DNA from: Microbacterium sp. Gd 4-13
GTDB taxonomy: Bacteria; Actinomycetota; Actinomycetes; Actinomycetales; Microbacteriaceae
Assembly (NCBI RefSeq): GCF_003095395.1
Contig: NZ_QEIJ01000007.1
Location: 62,001-126,000 of the forward strand
Direction of reading: 5' to 3'
Length of the DNA stretch: 64,000 nucleotides
The position numbers and the translations under genes are program-made. This document shows, piece by piece, positions 16,178-23,859 of the stretch. How positions within the stretch are numbered: position 1 is the stretch's first letter; each line of letters starts with the position of its first letter. The notes under the pieces were generated by a model. It ran no database searches. It saw only the letters and a list, made by a program, of their open reading frames with translations, and was not told where the DNA came from.

Positions 16178-16687
16178 ATGGCCACCCTCGTCCTGACCGT
16201 CGTCGGTGCCGACCGGGCTGGTCTCGTGGCCGCTGTCGCCGGCGAAGTCGACGCGCACGGCGCCAACTGGGAGAACAGTCAGCTCGCAGAGCTGGCCGGA
16301 GCCTTCGCCGGCATCATCGAGGTGTCGGTCGACGAGGCCCGCGTCGCATCGTTGCGCGCCGCGCTCGCTGAGATCCCCGGGCTGGTGACCGTGACCCTGC
16401 CGACGACGGGATCGTCGCGCGGCTCCCGAGATCGACGCTTCGCGGTCTCGGTGCTCGGCAACGACAGACCGGGGATCGTCCGGGAAGTGTCGACGACGCT
16501 GAGTCGACGCGGCTTCGGCATCGAGCGGATGACGACGGAGGTGCGCGACGCGCCGATGGCCGGCGGGCGCGTGTTCGAGGCCACGATCGTGGCGATCTCC
16601 GCCGCATCCGCCGACCCCGACGACCTCGCCACCGGACTCGAGCAGCTCGCGAACGAGCTGCAGGTCGACATCGCGCCCCTCGACTGA
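16178..16687 (+). CDS. ACT-domain protein (GcvR-like)
   Basis: 169 residues holding two ACT modules: LVLTVVGADRAGLVAAVAGE at the start and FAVSVLGNDRPGIVREVSTT in the middle. Each has the small-ligand-binding GxDRxG turn. The tandem arrangement and lack of a catalytic domain match GcvR-type glycine-cleavage regulators. Ligand and partner are not known here. The start at 16178 follows TACGCT by seven bases; longer frames upstream lack protein features. Confidence 0.85.
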   Translation: MATLVLTVVGADRAGLVAAVAGEVDAHGANWENSQLAELAGAFAGIIEVSVDEARVASLRAALAEIPGLVTVTLPTTGSSRGSRDRRFAVSVLGNDRPGIVREVSTTLSRRGFGIERMTTEVRDAPMAGGRVFEATIVAISAASADPDDLATGLEQLANELQVDIAPLD

Positions 16688-16702
16688 CGTCGAGGGGCGG
16701 GC

Positions 16703-16828
16703 TCAGCCCGAGGGGTTCTCGACCGGCGTGCCGTCTTGTTCGGTGGTCTCTACATCGTCGACATCGCCGCCCGTGGCCGTCGCGTCGTCGATGTCGGTGC
16801 CGTCGTCCTGCGGGTTCTTCTCGCTCAT
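16703..16828 (-). CDS. Very acidic 41-residue protein
   Basis: A short Asp/Thr/Glu-rich, disordered peptide beginning MSEKNPQDDGTD, with a ribosome site (GAGAGAAGACGACC) in front. It follows the small membrane protein gene by about 15 bases, in the same direction, so it is probably the last gene of that operon. Nothing indicates its job. Confidence 0.55.
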   Translation of the reverse strand: MSEKNPQDDGTDIDDATATGGDVDDVETTEQDGTPVENPSG

Positions 16829-16842
16829 GGTCGTCTTCTCTC

Positions 16843-17082
16843 TCAGCTCTTCACTGCTTTGCGTGCGGCTTTCTCGGCCTTGTGGGCGGTCTTCTCGGCC
16901 GACTTCCGCGCCTTCTTCAGCTGTTTCGCGGCGCGGCGGCGGATCTTCTTGACCTCGGGGTCGTTCCACAGCGCGACGACAGCGGTAGCCAGTGCACCGT
17001 ACTTCGCGACGACGAGGCGGACGCCGACGAAGACACCGGCGGCGGCGCCGAGGACGAGAAGAAGTTTGGCGAATCGGTTCAT
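16843..17082 (-). CDS. Small membrane protein with Lys/Ala-rich histone-like tail
   Basis: 79 residues: one membrane helix (about 5-25, KLLLVLGAAAGVFVGVRLVV) and a C-terminal highly basic, Ala/Lys-rich helix (residues 45-79), like the tail of histone H1. The tail would face the cytosol and could touch nucleic acid or the membrane surface. The ATG overlaps the stop of the DUF2238 gene (ATGA), so the two are translated together. No function is known. Confidence 0.75.
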   Translation of the reverse strand: MNRFAKLLLVLGAAAGVFVGVRLVVAKYGALATAVVALWNDPEVKKIRRRAAKQLKKARKSAEKTAHKAEKAARKAVKS

Positions 17083-17747
17083 GACGGGTCCTCCGGGTAT
17101 TCGGCTTCGAGTGCTTTCCCATCACATCGCGCACCGGTCGGGATGCGCCCTCCCTTGCGCACGGGCGCGGGGTGTGGCACGAGCGGGTGGACCGCGTGCG
17201 CGAGCAGGCATCCCGCCAGGAGGGCACCGAGGCCTCCGACGGCCATGTCACCGATCGTGTCGTCATAGGTGACGAAGATGTCGTCGGTGACGAGGGTCTT
17301 CCCCAGCCACTCGATCATCTCCCACACCGCGCTGAGGGCGAGTCCGAACGCGGTGACGAGCACGATCGCCGCGCGTCCGGTGAACGCCTGCGTGCGCGGG
17401 GCGGCGACGACGCCGGCATAGGCGCAGAGCACGTACAGGAGCACGGCTAGCACGCCCGTGCAGACGAGGTGGACGGCGATGTCCCACCACGCGACGCGGG
17501 TGTAGAGGTCGAACACGTTGCTCCACGCCGCGACGAGGACGGTCGCGGTCGTCACGATGTCGAAGATCGGACGCAGGCCGAGGAACCGGGGCGCCACCAG
17601 AGCAGGGAGCGTCAGCCCGACGATGCCGGCGTCGGTGGCGGTGAACCAGATCGCGGCCGCGATGACGCTCAGGGCGCCGATCAGCCGGAGGGCGTCAGCG
17701 GTGTATTCGCCGATCGAGCGAGGTGGCCGGAGGAAGTTCTCGATCAT
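17079..17747 (-). CDS. DUF2238-like multi-pass membrane protein
   Basis: 222 residues with six hydrophobic segments and a conserved central part (WDIAVHLVCTGVLAVLLY, then FGLALSAVWEMIEWLG and DDTIGDMAVGGLGALL). The W-E-M-x-E-W and D-T-x-x-D-M motifs match DUF2238/YjdF-like membrane proteins of unknown function. Overlaps by four bases with both the gene before it and the one after it, placing it inside a tight operon of five genes on the minus strand. Confidence 0.8.
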   Translation of the reverse strand: MIENFLRPPRSIGEYTADALRLIGALSVIAAAIWFTATDAGIVGLTLPALVAPRFLGLRPIFDIVTTATVLVAAWSNVFDLYTRVAWWDIAVHLVCTGVLAVLLYVLCAYAGVVAAPRTQAFTGRAAIVLVTAFGLALSAVWEMIEWLGKTLVTDDIFVTYDDTIGDMAVGGLGALLAGCLLAHAVHPLVPHPAPVRKGGRIPTGARCDGKALEAEYPEDPS

Positions 17748-18574
17748 CGGATCGTGTCGTCGAGGTCGACGCGGACGACGGCGTGCACGGGAAGGTGGTC
17801 GGACGGCCACCGGCCGTCGACGGGCTCGCCATCGATGGCCGCGCCGAGCACACGCACGCCTTTCGTGACCACGATCCAGTCGATGCGGGGTGCGTCGGCG
17901 CGCGGCCGGCGATAATTCACGAAGGTGCCCCACCTCGGGGTGAGGTGCGTCCGGGCGCTCGCCCACGCGTCGCGCAGGACGCCGCCGGACAGCAGCACGC
18001 GCAGCGCCGGTGAGGCCGCAGCCGCGTTGAGGTCGCCCATGACGATCACGGGTTCCGTCGCCTCTTCGGCCGCGCGCCTCACGATCTCGCTCGAGCGCAC
18101 CCGTGCGGCCGCGGAGAAGGGATCGAAGTGCGTGTTCATGACCCGGAAGCGCGCCTCGGTCGCGCGGTCGCGGAACAGAGCCGACACGACGATCCGCGGG
18201 ACGACGGACCCCCACGAGCGCGATCCGGGCTCGTCGGGTTGCGTCGACAGGGCGGTCTGGTCGGCCTCGACCAGCTCGAGCCGTTCCGCGTCGTAGAACA
18301 GCGGGCAGGCCTCGCCACGCCCATCGCGGTTGCGACCGCGGCCGATCGAGCGATAGCGCGATCCGAGCGCGGCCGCGACGAAGGCCGCCTGATCGGGCAT
18401 CGCCTCCTGCACGCCCAGGACCGTGGGGAGTTCCGCGGCGAGCAGGGCACGCAGGGGTTCCCTCCGCCGTGACCACCGATCGGCCGGACGCGGGTCGATG
18501 CCGAGGCGACGACGGATGTTGTAGGTCATGACGTGCAGTTCGGGGGCGTCGACCGGTCCGATCACGCCGGTCAT
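17744..18574 (-). CDS. Endonuclease/exonuclease/phosphatase-family protein
   Basis: 276 residues with the metal-dependent EEP site: VMTYNIRR (Asn), GVQEAM (metal Glu), VMNTHFDP (His), VMGDLNA (Asp-x-Asn) and the terminal WPSDHLPV. Soluble, no signal peptide. Members cleave phosphodiesters in DNA, RNA or lipid headgroups. ATG 18574 is preferred because it overlaps the glycosyltransferase stop by four bases; ATG 18583 is also in frame. Its neighbours are a glycosyltransferase and a membrane protein, which hints at envelope phospholipid or glycolipid metabolism (inference). Confidence 0.87.
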   Translation of the reverse strand: MTGVIGPVDAPELHVMTYNIRRRLGIDPRPADRWSRRREPLRALLAAELPTVLGVQEAMPDQAAFVAAALGSRYRSIGRGRNRDGRGEACPLFYDAERLELVEADQTALSTQPDEPGSRSWGSVVPRIVVSALFRDRATEARFRVMNTHFDPFSAAARVRSSEIVRRAAEEATEPVIVMGDLNAAAASPALRVLLSGGVLRDAWASARTHLTPRWGTFVNYRRPRADAPRIDWIVVTKGVRVLGAAIDGEPVDGRWPSDHLPVHAVVRVDLDDTIR

Positions 18575-19386
18575 CGTGCGCATGACAGCAGGGCGCGATC
18601 GCGGCGGGCGCTGCGTCGATGCAGCGCGACGCGAAGCCAGCGGTGCGGAGGGAAATCGTGGGGCCAGTGCACGGTCACCGTGCGGAACCCCCTGCCGATC
18701 CGCTGTCGGAACCCCGACACGCTGGCGAAGGGGCGCATCGACATCCCCATGGCCGCCGAGGGGAGCCGCCCGATGCGGTGGCGCTCGCCGAGGTGGAACG
18801 CGAGATCGACGTCGTCGTGCAGCATCGCGTCGTGCCGGTGCACCGCCGAGCGGACGTCCATCCACGCCTCACGGCGAAGCGCCACGTTCGAGCCGAAGAG
18901 AGGAAGGTGCCCGAGAGCGGGTGCCGTGACGAGGATGTAGGCGAGGAGGTAGGCGAAAGCGAGCGGACGGCGCAGCATCCGTGGTCCATCGATGAAGCGC
19001 GCGCCACCGGTGAACGCTGCGACGTGCGGCTGACGGGAGAACGCGGAGAGGACCATCTCGATCCACGTCGCGTCGGGGACGCAGTCCGCATCGAGGCGGA
19101 GGATGACCGCGCCGGTGGCGGCGTCGTACCCGAGGGCGCTGGCCGCGGGTATGCCCGGACGCACGCACTCCACGACACGGGCACCGGCACGGCGGGCGAC
19201 CTCCGCAGATGCGTCGACGGAGCCGTTGTCGACGACGATCGTCTCGTCGGCGAGGCGCGTCTGGCCCGCCAGGGCGGCGAGGCATCGCGAGAGCGCGACA
19301 GCGTCGTCTTTCACGGGGATCACCACCGAGACGGTCACGTAGGCGGACGACGCCCGGGGGCTGCGTCGTTCGGGGATGGTCGTCAC
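18571..19386 (-). CDS. Family 2 glycosyltransferase
   Basis: 271 residues. GT-A fold features: VSVVIPVKDDAVALSRCLAA, ETIVVDNGSVDASAE, GYDAATGAVILRLDADCVPD (the DxD metal site), a GSNVALRRE segment and HDDVDLAFHL (acceptor-side acidic motif). One hydrophobic stretch near 145-165 may bind the membrane. It probably transfers a sugar from a nucleotide- or lipid-linked donor to an envelope acceptor. GTG 19386 has GAGGAG seven bases ahead. First gene of the five-gene minus-strand operon. Confidence 0.87.
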   Translation of the reverse strand: MTTIPERRSPRASSAYVTVSVVIPVKDDAVALSRCLAALAGQTRLADETIVVDNGSVDASAEVARRAGARVVECVRPGIPAASALGYDAATGAVILRLDADCVPDATWIEMVLSAFSRQPHVAAFTGGARFIDGPRMLRRPLAFAYLLAYILVTAPALGHLPLFGSNVALRREAWMDVRSAVHRHDAMLHDDVDLAFHLGERHRIGRLPSAAMGMSMRPFASVSGFRQRIGRGFRTVTVHWPHDFPPHRWLRVALHRRSARRDRALLSCAR

Positions 19387-19497
19387 GGCGTCTCCTCGGC
19401 GGCTGACCAGCCACGCTACCGCCGTCCCGCCCCGGCCTCGGGCCGTTGACAGGCCGCACGTTGCGGCATAGCGCCGCACTGCGATGATGGGCCGACC

Positions 19498-19812
19498 ATG
19501 ACCGATGACGAGGACGAACGCTGGCTGGTCATCGACGGGCGTCGGTGGCGCCGCACCGATCCCTGCCTGCCCGACGATCTCGCTGCGGCGCTGCGCTCCC
19601 ACCTCGGGAAGGGGCGCTCGGGCGTCGGCGCGGGCAAGCGTGCGGGCGACGATGCGGCGGTCACCGCGGCCCGGCATCGCGTCGGACTCGCGAAGCACGG
19701 ACTCGGCGAACGCGGTCCGTACTGGTGGGACGAACCGGAGGACGACCGCATCGCACGCGCTCGAGCGGCGCTCGCCGAGTTGGACGGCCTCGAGTCCGCG
19801 ACACGTGGGTAA
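19498..19812 (+). CDS. Conserved actinobacterial hypothetical protein
   Basis: 104 residues: DERWLVIDGRRWRRTDPCLP at the start, then a Gly/Lys-rich GRSGVGAGKRAG turn, RVGLAKHGLGERGPYWW and a C-terminal helix. The composition and motifs are those of a conserved actinobacterial family sometimes loosely labelled Tol-like transporter, a name with no support in the sequence: there are no membrane segments. The conserved Trp and Arg residues suggest a nucleic-acid-binding role, but that is a guess. Confidence 0.75.
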   Translation: MTDDEDERWLVIDGRRWRRTDPCLPDDLAAALRSHLGKGRSGVGAGKRAGDDAAVTAARHRVGLAKHGLGERGPYWWDEPEDDRIARARAALAELDGLESATRG

Positions 19813-19914
19813 GTGCGTCGCACCGTTCCCGCCCGGTGTCAACGGCGTGCGCCGGGGCCCGGAGAGGCGTTGCATGGGGGGCATACCTCGACCCACCCGT
19901 GGAAAGGCCGCGTC

Positions 19915-20397
19915 ATGATCGCAACCCCCTCCGAACTCGAGAAGCTCGCCAGCCTCCTCAAAGGCTTCCGCTTCGCGATGCTGACAAGCCGTGACGAAGA
20001 CGGCAAGTTGACCGCCCACCCGCTCACCGTGCAGGAGAGCGAATTCGACGGCGACCTGTGGTTCATCATCGGCCGTCACGCGTCAGCGGTGGAGCACGTC
20101 TCCCGCGATGCGAACGTCGGCGTCTCGTTCAGCTCCAACGATTCGTGGCTGTCGCTGGCGGGCACCGCCAGCATCGTCGACGACGGCGCGAAGCTGCGCG
20201 AGCTGTGGACCCCGGCCGTGGAAGCCTGGTTCCCCGAGGGGCCCGAAGACCCCGACGTCACCCTTCTGAAGGTCGACACCGTCAGCGGCGAGTACTGGGA
20301 CAGCCCCGGCGGCAAGGTCGCCACGATCGTCGCCCTGGTGAAGCACAAGGTCACGGGTGAGAAGTACGAGGGCGACAACGAGAAGTTCGACCTCTGA
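19915..20397 (+). CDS. Pyridoxamine-phosphate-oxidase-like general stress protein
   Basis: 160 residues with the FMN-binding split barrel in the layout of the general-stress branch: FRFAMLTSRDEDGKLTAHPL, ESEFDGDLWFIIGRH, NVGVSFSSNDSWLSLAGTA and a C-terminal helix with LLKVDTVSGEYWDSPGG. The GGAAAGG site lies seven bases before the ATG. Such proteins bind FMN and are induced by oxidative or envelope stress; catalytic reaction unknown. It stands between two independent genes. Confidence 0.87.
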   Translation: MIATPSELEKLASLLKGFRFAMLTSRDEDGKLTAHPLTVQESEFDGDLWFIIGRHASAVEHVSRDANVGVSFSSNDSWLSLAGTASIVDDGAKLRELWTPAVEAWFPEGPEDPDVTLLKVDTVSGEYWDSPGGKVATIVALVKHKVTGEKYEGDNEKFDL

Positions 20398-20439
20398 CGC
20401 GACGACACCCGCGGATTGGAGGGGGGCGCCGCGTCTGCG

Positions 20440-20445
20440 TACGCT
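20440..20445 (+). promoter_or_regulatory. -10 box for trhO
   Basis: TACGCT, six bases, then GTG 20452; leaderless arrangement. Confidence 0.6.
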
Positions 20446-20451
20446 GGGCCG

Positions 20452-21192
20452 GTGCCCTCCGTCCTGAACGTCTCGGCGTACCTGTTCACGCCGATCGATG
20501 ACCCTGTCGCTCTGCGCCCGGTGCTGCGAGCGCGTGCCGTCGACGCGGGGCTGAAGGGGACGATCCTCCTCGCCGAGGAGGGCATCAACCTCTTCCTCGC
20601 CGGGGACGAGTCGGCGCTGCGCGGGTTTCTCTTGCAGCTGACCGCCGACGAGCGATTCGCCGCTCTCACGGCGAAGGAGAGCTGGTCGAGTGCGCAGCCG
20701 TTCCGCAAGATGCTGGTCAAGGTCAAGCGCGAGATCATCCGCATGGATCGCCCCACCGTCCGCCCCGCGGCCGGTCGTGCCCCGGCCGTCGACCCCGAGA
20801 CGTTGCGTCGTTGGCTCGATCGCGGTCACGACGATCGAGGGCGCGAGGTGGTGCTGCTCGACACGCGCAATGCGTTCGAGGTCGATTACGGCACCTTCGA
20901 CGGCGCGCTGAGCTGGGGTATCGAACGCTTCACGCAGTTTCCGGATGCGGCGGCCTCCCACCGCGACGACCTGACCGGTAAGACGGTCGTGAGCTTCTGC
21001 ACCGGTGGTATCCGCTGCGAGAAGGCTGCCCTTCACCTCCGGGAGGAGGGGGTGGACGCCTACCAGCTCGACGGGGGCATCCTCGGTTACTTCGAGCGGG
21101 TCGGGCGCGCCCACTGGAGCGGCGATTGCTTCGTCTTCGACGAGCGCGAGGCGTTGACGCCCGGGCTCGCACCGCGCGAGGTCGACGCATGA
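20452..21192 (+). CDS. trhO: tRNA uridine(34) hydroxylase, rhodanese-domain
   Basis: 246 residues. The N-terminal half (about 1-105) is the UPF0176 region (LNVSAYLFTPIDD, AEEGINLFLAG, SAQPFRKMLVKVK); the C-terminal half is a rhodanese domain with catalytic Cys in VVSFCTGGIRCEKA and the conserved LDGGILGYF that follows. The enzyme makes 5-hydroxyuridine at the wobble position of tRNA using O2. The E. coli-type C-terminal extension is missing, which is normal for short forms. DUF3054 overlaps its stop by four bases. Confidence 0.9.
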   Translation: MPSVLNVSAYLFTPIDDPVALRPVLRARAVDAGLKGTILLAEEGINLFLAGDESALRGFLLQLTADERFAALTAKESWSSAQPFRKMLVKVKREIIRMDRPTVRPAAGRAPAVDPETLRRWLDRGHDDRGREVVLLDTRNAFEVDYGTFDGALSWGIERFTQFPDAAASHRDDLTGKTVVSFCTGGIRCEKAALHLREEGVDAYQLDGGILGYFERVGRAHWSGDCFVFDEREALTPGLAPREVDA

Positions 21193-21620
21193 CGGACCGG
21201 GTGACCGTGGGCCGGTCGACGGGTCTGCGGGTGGCAGGGGCGTTCGCACTCGACGCCGCGCTGGTGGTCGCCTTCGCGGCGACGGGGCGTGCGACGCACG
21301 ACGGCGATGTCTGGAGCGGGCTCGCGGTGACGGCGTGGCCGTTCCTCGCCGCTCTCACCGCCGGGTGGCTCGTCACGCGCGCATGGCGGGCGCCGTCCGC
21401 GCCCGTGCGGGTCGGGATCGGCGTCTGGGTGACGACGGTCGTCGGCGGGATGCTGCTGCGGGCGCTGTCAGGTCAGGGCACGGCTGTCGCGTTCGTCGTC
21501 GTGGCGACGTTGACCCTGTTCGCAGCTCTCGTGGGCTGGCGGTTCATCGTCGCGCTCGTTCGGCGTTCGCGCTCGAAAACGGCGCTCACCGAGCGGCGGC
21601 GGTCTTCGCGGGCGAGGTGA
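21189..21620 (+). CDS. DUF3054 membrane protein
   Basis: 143 residues with four hydrophobic helices (AFALDAALVVAFAATGR, WPFLAALTAGWLV, WVTTVVGGMLLR and FVVVATLTLFAALVGW) and a basic tail. These match DUF3054, conserved in actinobacteria and of unknown function. The conserved acidic-His R-x-x-HD turn (GRATHDGD) after helix 1 is present. The ATG overlaps the trhO stop (ATGA), so it is co-translated with it. Confidence 0.82.
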   Translation: MTDRVTVGRSTGLRVAGAFALDAALVVAFAATGRATHDGDVWSGLAVTAWPFLAALTAGWLVTRAWRAPSAPVRVGIGVWVTTVVGGMLLRALSGQGTAVAFVVVATLTLFAALVGWRFIVALVRRSRSKTALTERRRSSRAR

Positions 21621-21736
21621 TCATCAAACGGTGGCACTCAGGCCATCGGAGGTCTCGATCGACATCGTCCGCGGGGTAATACTGCTGGCTCTCGGAGCCT
21701 CCGCAATCACGGAGTGGGCGTGAGGGCCAAGACCGA

Positions 21737-21766
21737 CCGGCCGGACAGCGTGCGCTGCCCGGCCGG
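21737..21766. terminator. Strong bidirectional hairpin after the cold-shock gene
   Basis: CCGGCCGG (21737-21744) pairs with CCGGCCGG (21759-21766), continued inward by CAGCG/CGCTG around a TG tip. It lies between convergent genes, just past the cold-shock gene stop. Confidence 0.75.
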
Positions 21767-21773
21767 AGAAGTC

Positions 21774-21977
21774 TCAGAGGGGGCGAATGTTCGCAGCCTG
21801 CATACCCTTGGGTCCGCGCTCAGCGTCGAACTCCACCTTCTGGTTCTCCTGGAGCTCCTTGAAGCCGCTGCCGGCGATCGCGCTGAAGTGCGCGAACAGG
21901 TCGGCGGAGCCGTCATCGGGAGCGATGAAGCCGAAGCCCTTTTCGGAGTTGAACCATTTCACGGTGCCAGTGGCCAT
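21774..21977 (-). CDS. cspA: CspA-family cold-shock protein
   Basis: 67 residues, the usual size. Both RNA-binding motifs are present (KGFGFI and LFAHF), with the opening [17 protein letters not shown] and the close MQAANIRPL. It binds single-stranded RNA/DNA as a chaperone. A purine-rich leader (AAGAAAAAGGAAGAACACG) gives a ribosome site, unlike the many leaderless genes around it, fitting high constitutive or cold-induced expression. A hypothetical gene ends 31 bases upstream on the same strand. Confidence 0.95.
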   Translation of the reverse strand: MATGTVKWFNSEKGFGFIAPDDGSADLFAHFSAIAGSGFKELQENQKVEFDAERGPKGMQAANIRPL

Positions 21978-22008
21978 CGTGTTCTTCCTTTTTCTTTTCG
22001 GGCCGCAA

Positions 22009-22329
22009 TCAGCGACCGTGTGTGCCGCTTCGACGTGTGCGGAGCGGACGGATGAGGCGCAACGAACGCGACCGGCGCGGGGTGACCCGGCGGGTGGCGA
22101 TCGTTCCGCGAGCTTCTTCGACCGTGGTCTGCGCGAGAACGGCAGACGCATGGCGACCGAGGTCTTCACCGACGGGGCCGTGCGCGTCGTAGCCATCGGT
22201 GACGGTGGCGACGAACCCGGCGTACTCGCCGGCATCGGTGGCGACGAGGATGTCGGCCCCGGCCTGGCGCCAGTGGACGGATGAAGAGGAGGAGCGGGGT
22301 GTGAAGGGAGGTACGGTGACGAGCGTCAA
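22009..22329 (-). CDS. Small hypothetical protein upstream of the cold-shock gene
   Basis: About 106 residues from TTG 22329. The first 70 residues have real protein character ([36 protein letters not shown]), resembling short actinobacterial hypothetical proteins with a V-A-T-x-D/R-G-E-Y-A-G pattern; the last 25 are Arg-rich. It ends 31 bases before the cold-shock protein ATG and may be read through. The start codon is the least certain part. Not recognised further. Confidence 0.5.
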   Translation of the reverse strand: MTLVTVPPFTPRSSSSSVHWRQAGADILVATDAGEYAGFVATVTDGYDAHGPVGEDLGRHASAVLAQTTVEEARGTIATRRVTPRRSRSLRLIRPLRTRRSGTHGR

Positions 22330-22519
22330 AACAAGCTTTCAGCAGGGCGGAGGAGGCAACACGATGGTGCTCTCACTGCGCAAAATCTAGGGGTTATATG
22401 AGCCGTCTCAGACGGGGAAGAACGTCGGGGTTGCTGTTCTCTACATTGAGGCAGAGGGTTTCGACGCGGGGCCCCGGATCGGGACACCAGCAACGCTACC
22501 ACGCTCTTCGACCGCACGG

Positions 22520-23797
22520 CTAGGGGCGGTCGTCGATCGCCCCCTCGCGATCGGCGGCGACGATCGCGCGCGCGATCCGCTCTCCCGAGGCGAGGGCACC
22601 CTGGATCGACGCGGTGGCGCGGTGGTCTCCCGCCACGTAGACGGCCTCGGCGACACGGGCGTGCGGCGTCGCCCGCAACGGAGCGGCCTGCACGGGGAGG
22701 GCGTGGGGAATGTCGTCGCGTCGCAGCAGGTGCCACGACCCCGCATCCGTCTGCCAGATCTCGCCGAGCTGGCGGCGCACCTCAGATTCGGTCGCCTCGT
22801 CGACGCCGCCGGAGCGCAGCAGACACGTCGCCTGCACGAGGTGGCGTCCGCTCGGTGCGTACGACGCAACGGTGTTCGACATCACCGCGGTGTTCACGAT
22901 CGGACCGCGCCCGCGGGCGTCGACGCTGATCATGGCGGATGCTGCGGGAGCGGTGTCGGTCGCGAACCACCACGTCTGCAGTCCGCGCGTCGCCGGGCGA
23001 GGCAGATCGACGAGGTCCGAGACCGCGTCGGGTCCGACCGCCACGACGACGATCGCGGCGGAGATCGCGTCACCGCCGTCGACGTCGACCTCCACACCGC
23101 CCGGGGTCGACCGGAGACGCGATACCCGCTGACCGAGTCTGATGCCGACCCCTTCGGCGGTTGCGGTGAGCGCGAGCTGCGCGGGGAGCGCGCCGATTCC
23201 GCGCTCCGGGAGCCCCGGGTGTCCGAGGACGAACATGCGCACCAGCAGACGGACGAACGCGTCGGAGGTGCTCTGCGCATCATCGGCGAGCACCCCGGCG
23301 AGAAACGGCGCGAGCACCGCGGTGCGGAGCGTGCCGAACAGTCCCGCCCGATCCCACCCCTCGCGAAGCGTCCGGTCGGGCGCGGCCATCATCGTGCGGG
23401 GGCCCAGCAGTGCCGGTGCCATCCAGCGGGCGAGGGCGACAGCATCCGCCCCGCTGATCAGGCCGCTCCGGAGGGTCTCGGGAATGCTCGCGGGGTGCCG
23501 CAACGGGTGGGCGATCTCGGCGACGGTGCGCTCGCGGCGCACGCGCACACCGACCGGGAAGCGCTGCAGGCGGAGGGCGGCGATGTCGACCCCGCGCTGC
23601 ATCGCCGGGTAGGCGGGGTTCAGCACGTGGAACCCGCGGTCGAGAAGGAAGCCGTCGACCTCGTCGGTGCGCTGGCGCCCACCCACCGCGTCGCCGGCCT
23701 CGAGCACGACCGCGTCGCGACCGGCTCGAGCGAGGTCTGTCGCGCAACGCAGACCCGCAAGGCCCGCGCCGATCACGATCACATCATGCGTGTGCAT
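22520..23797 (-). CDS. FAD-dependent amine oxidase-like oxidoreductase
   Basis: 425 residues. FAD site at the start (VIVIGAGLAGLRCATDL, VLEAGDAVGGRQRTDEVDG) and the closing YVAGDHRATASIQGALASGE loop that contacts FAD. The layout is that of the flavin-containing amine oxidoreductase/phytoene-desaturase superfamily. TAGGCT lies six bases before the ATG. No substrate or partner genes are near; the carotenoid-type desaturase motifs are only partial. The 190-base gap to the left of its stop up to 22329 holds no clear gene. Confidence 0.87.
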   Translation of the reverse strand: MHTHDVIVIGAGLAGLRCATDLARAGRDAVVLEAGDAVGGRQRTDEVDGFLLDRGFHVLNPAYPAMQRGVDIAALRLQRFPVGVRVRRERTVAEIAHPLRHPASIPETLRSGLISGADAVALARWMAPALLGPRTMMAAPDRTLREGWDRAGLFGTLRTAVLAPFLAGVLADDAQSTSDAFVRLLVRMFVLGHPGLPERGIGALPAQLALTATAEGVGIRLGQRVSRLRSTPGGVEVDVDGGDAISAAIVVVAVGPDAVSDLVDLPRPATRGLQTWWFATDTAPAASAMISVDARGRGPIVNTAVMSNTVASYAPSGRHLVQATCLLRSGGVDEATESEVRRQLGEIWQTDAGSWHLLRRDDIPHALPVQAAPLRATPHARVAEAVYVAGDHRATASIQGALASGERIARAIVAADREGAIDDRP

Positions 23798-23803
23798 GCC
23801 GCG

Positions 23804-23809
23804 AGCCTA
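23804..23809 (-). promoter_or_regulatory. -10 box for the FAD oxidoreductase
   Basis: TAGGCT on the minus strand, six bases before ATG 23797; leaderless arrangement. Confidence 0.6.
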
Positions 23810-23859
23810 GGCGGCCCGCTCGGTTCGCGCCCAGGGCTTGCCGGTCGGCTCGAAAGGCC

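Noticed and set aside
22330..22519. An 8-codon plus-strand ORF at about 22364 and a possible small RNA
   Set aside because: Too short, no ribosome site of note, and no conserved structure visible.
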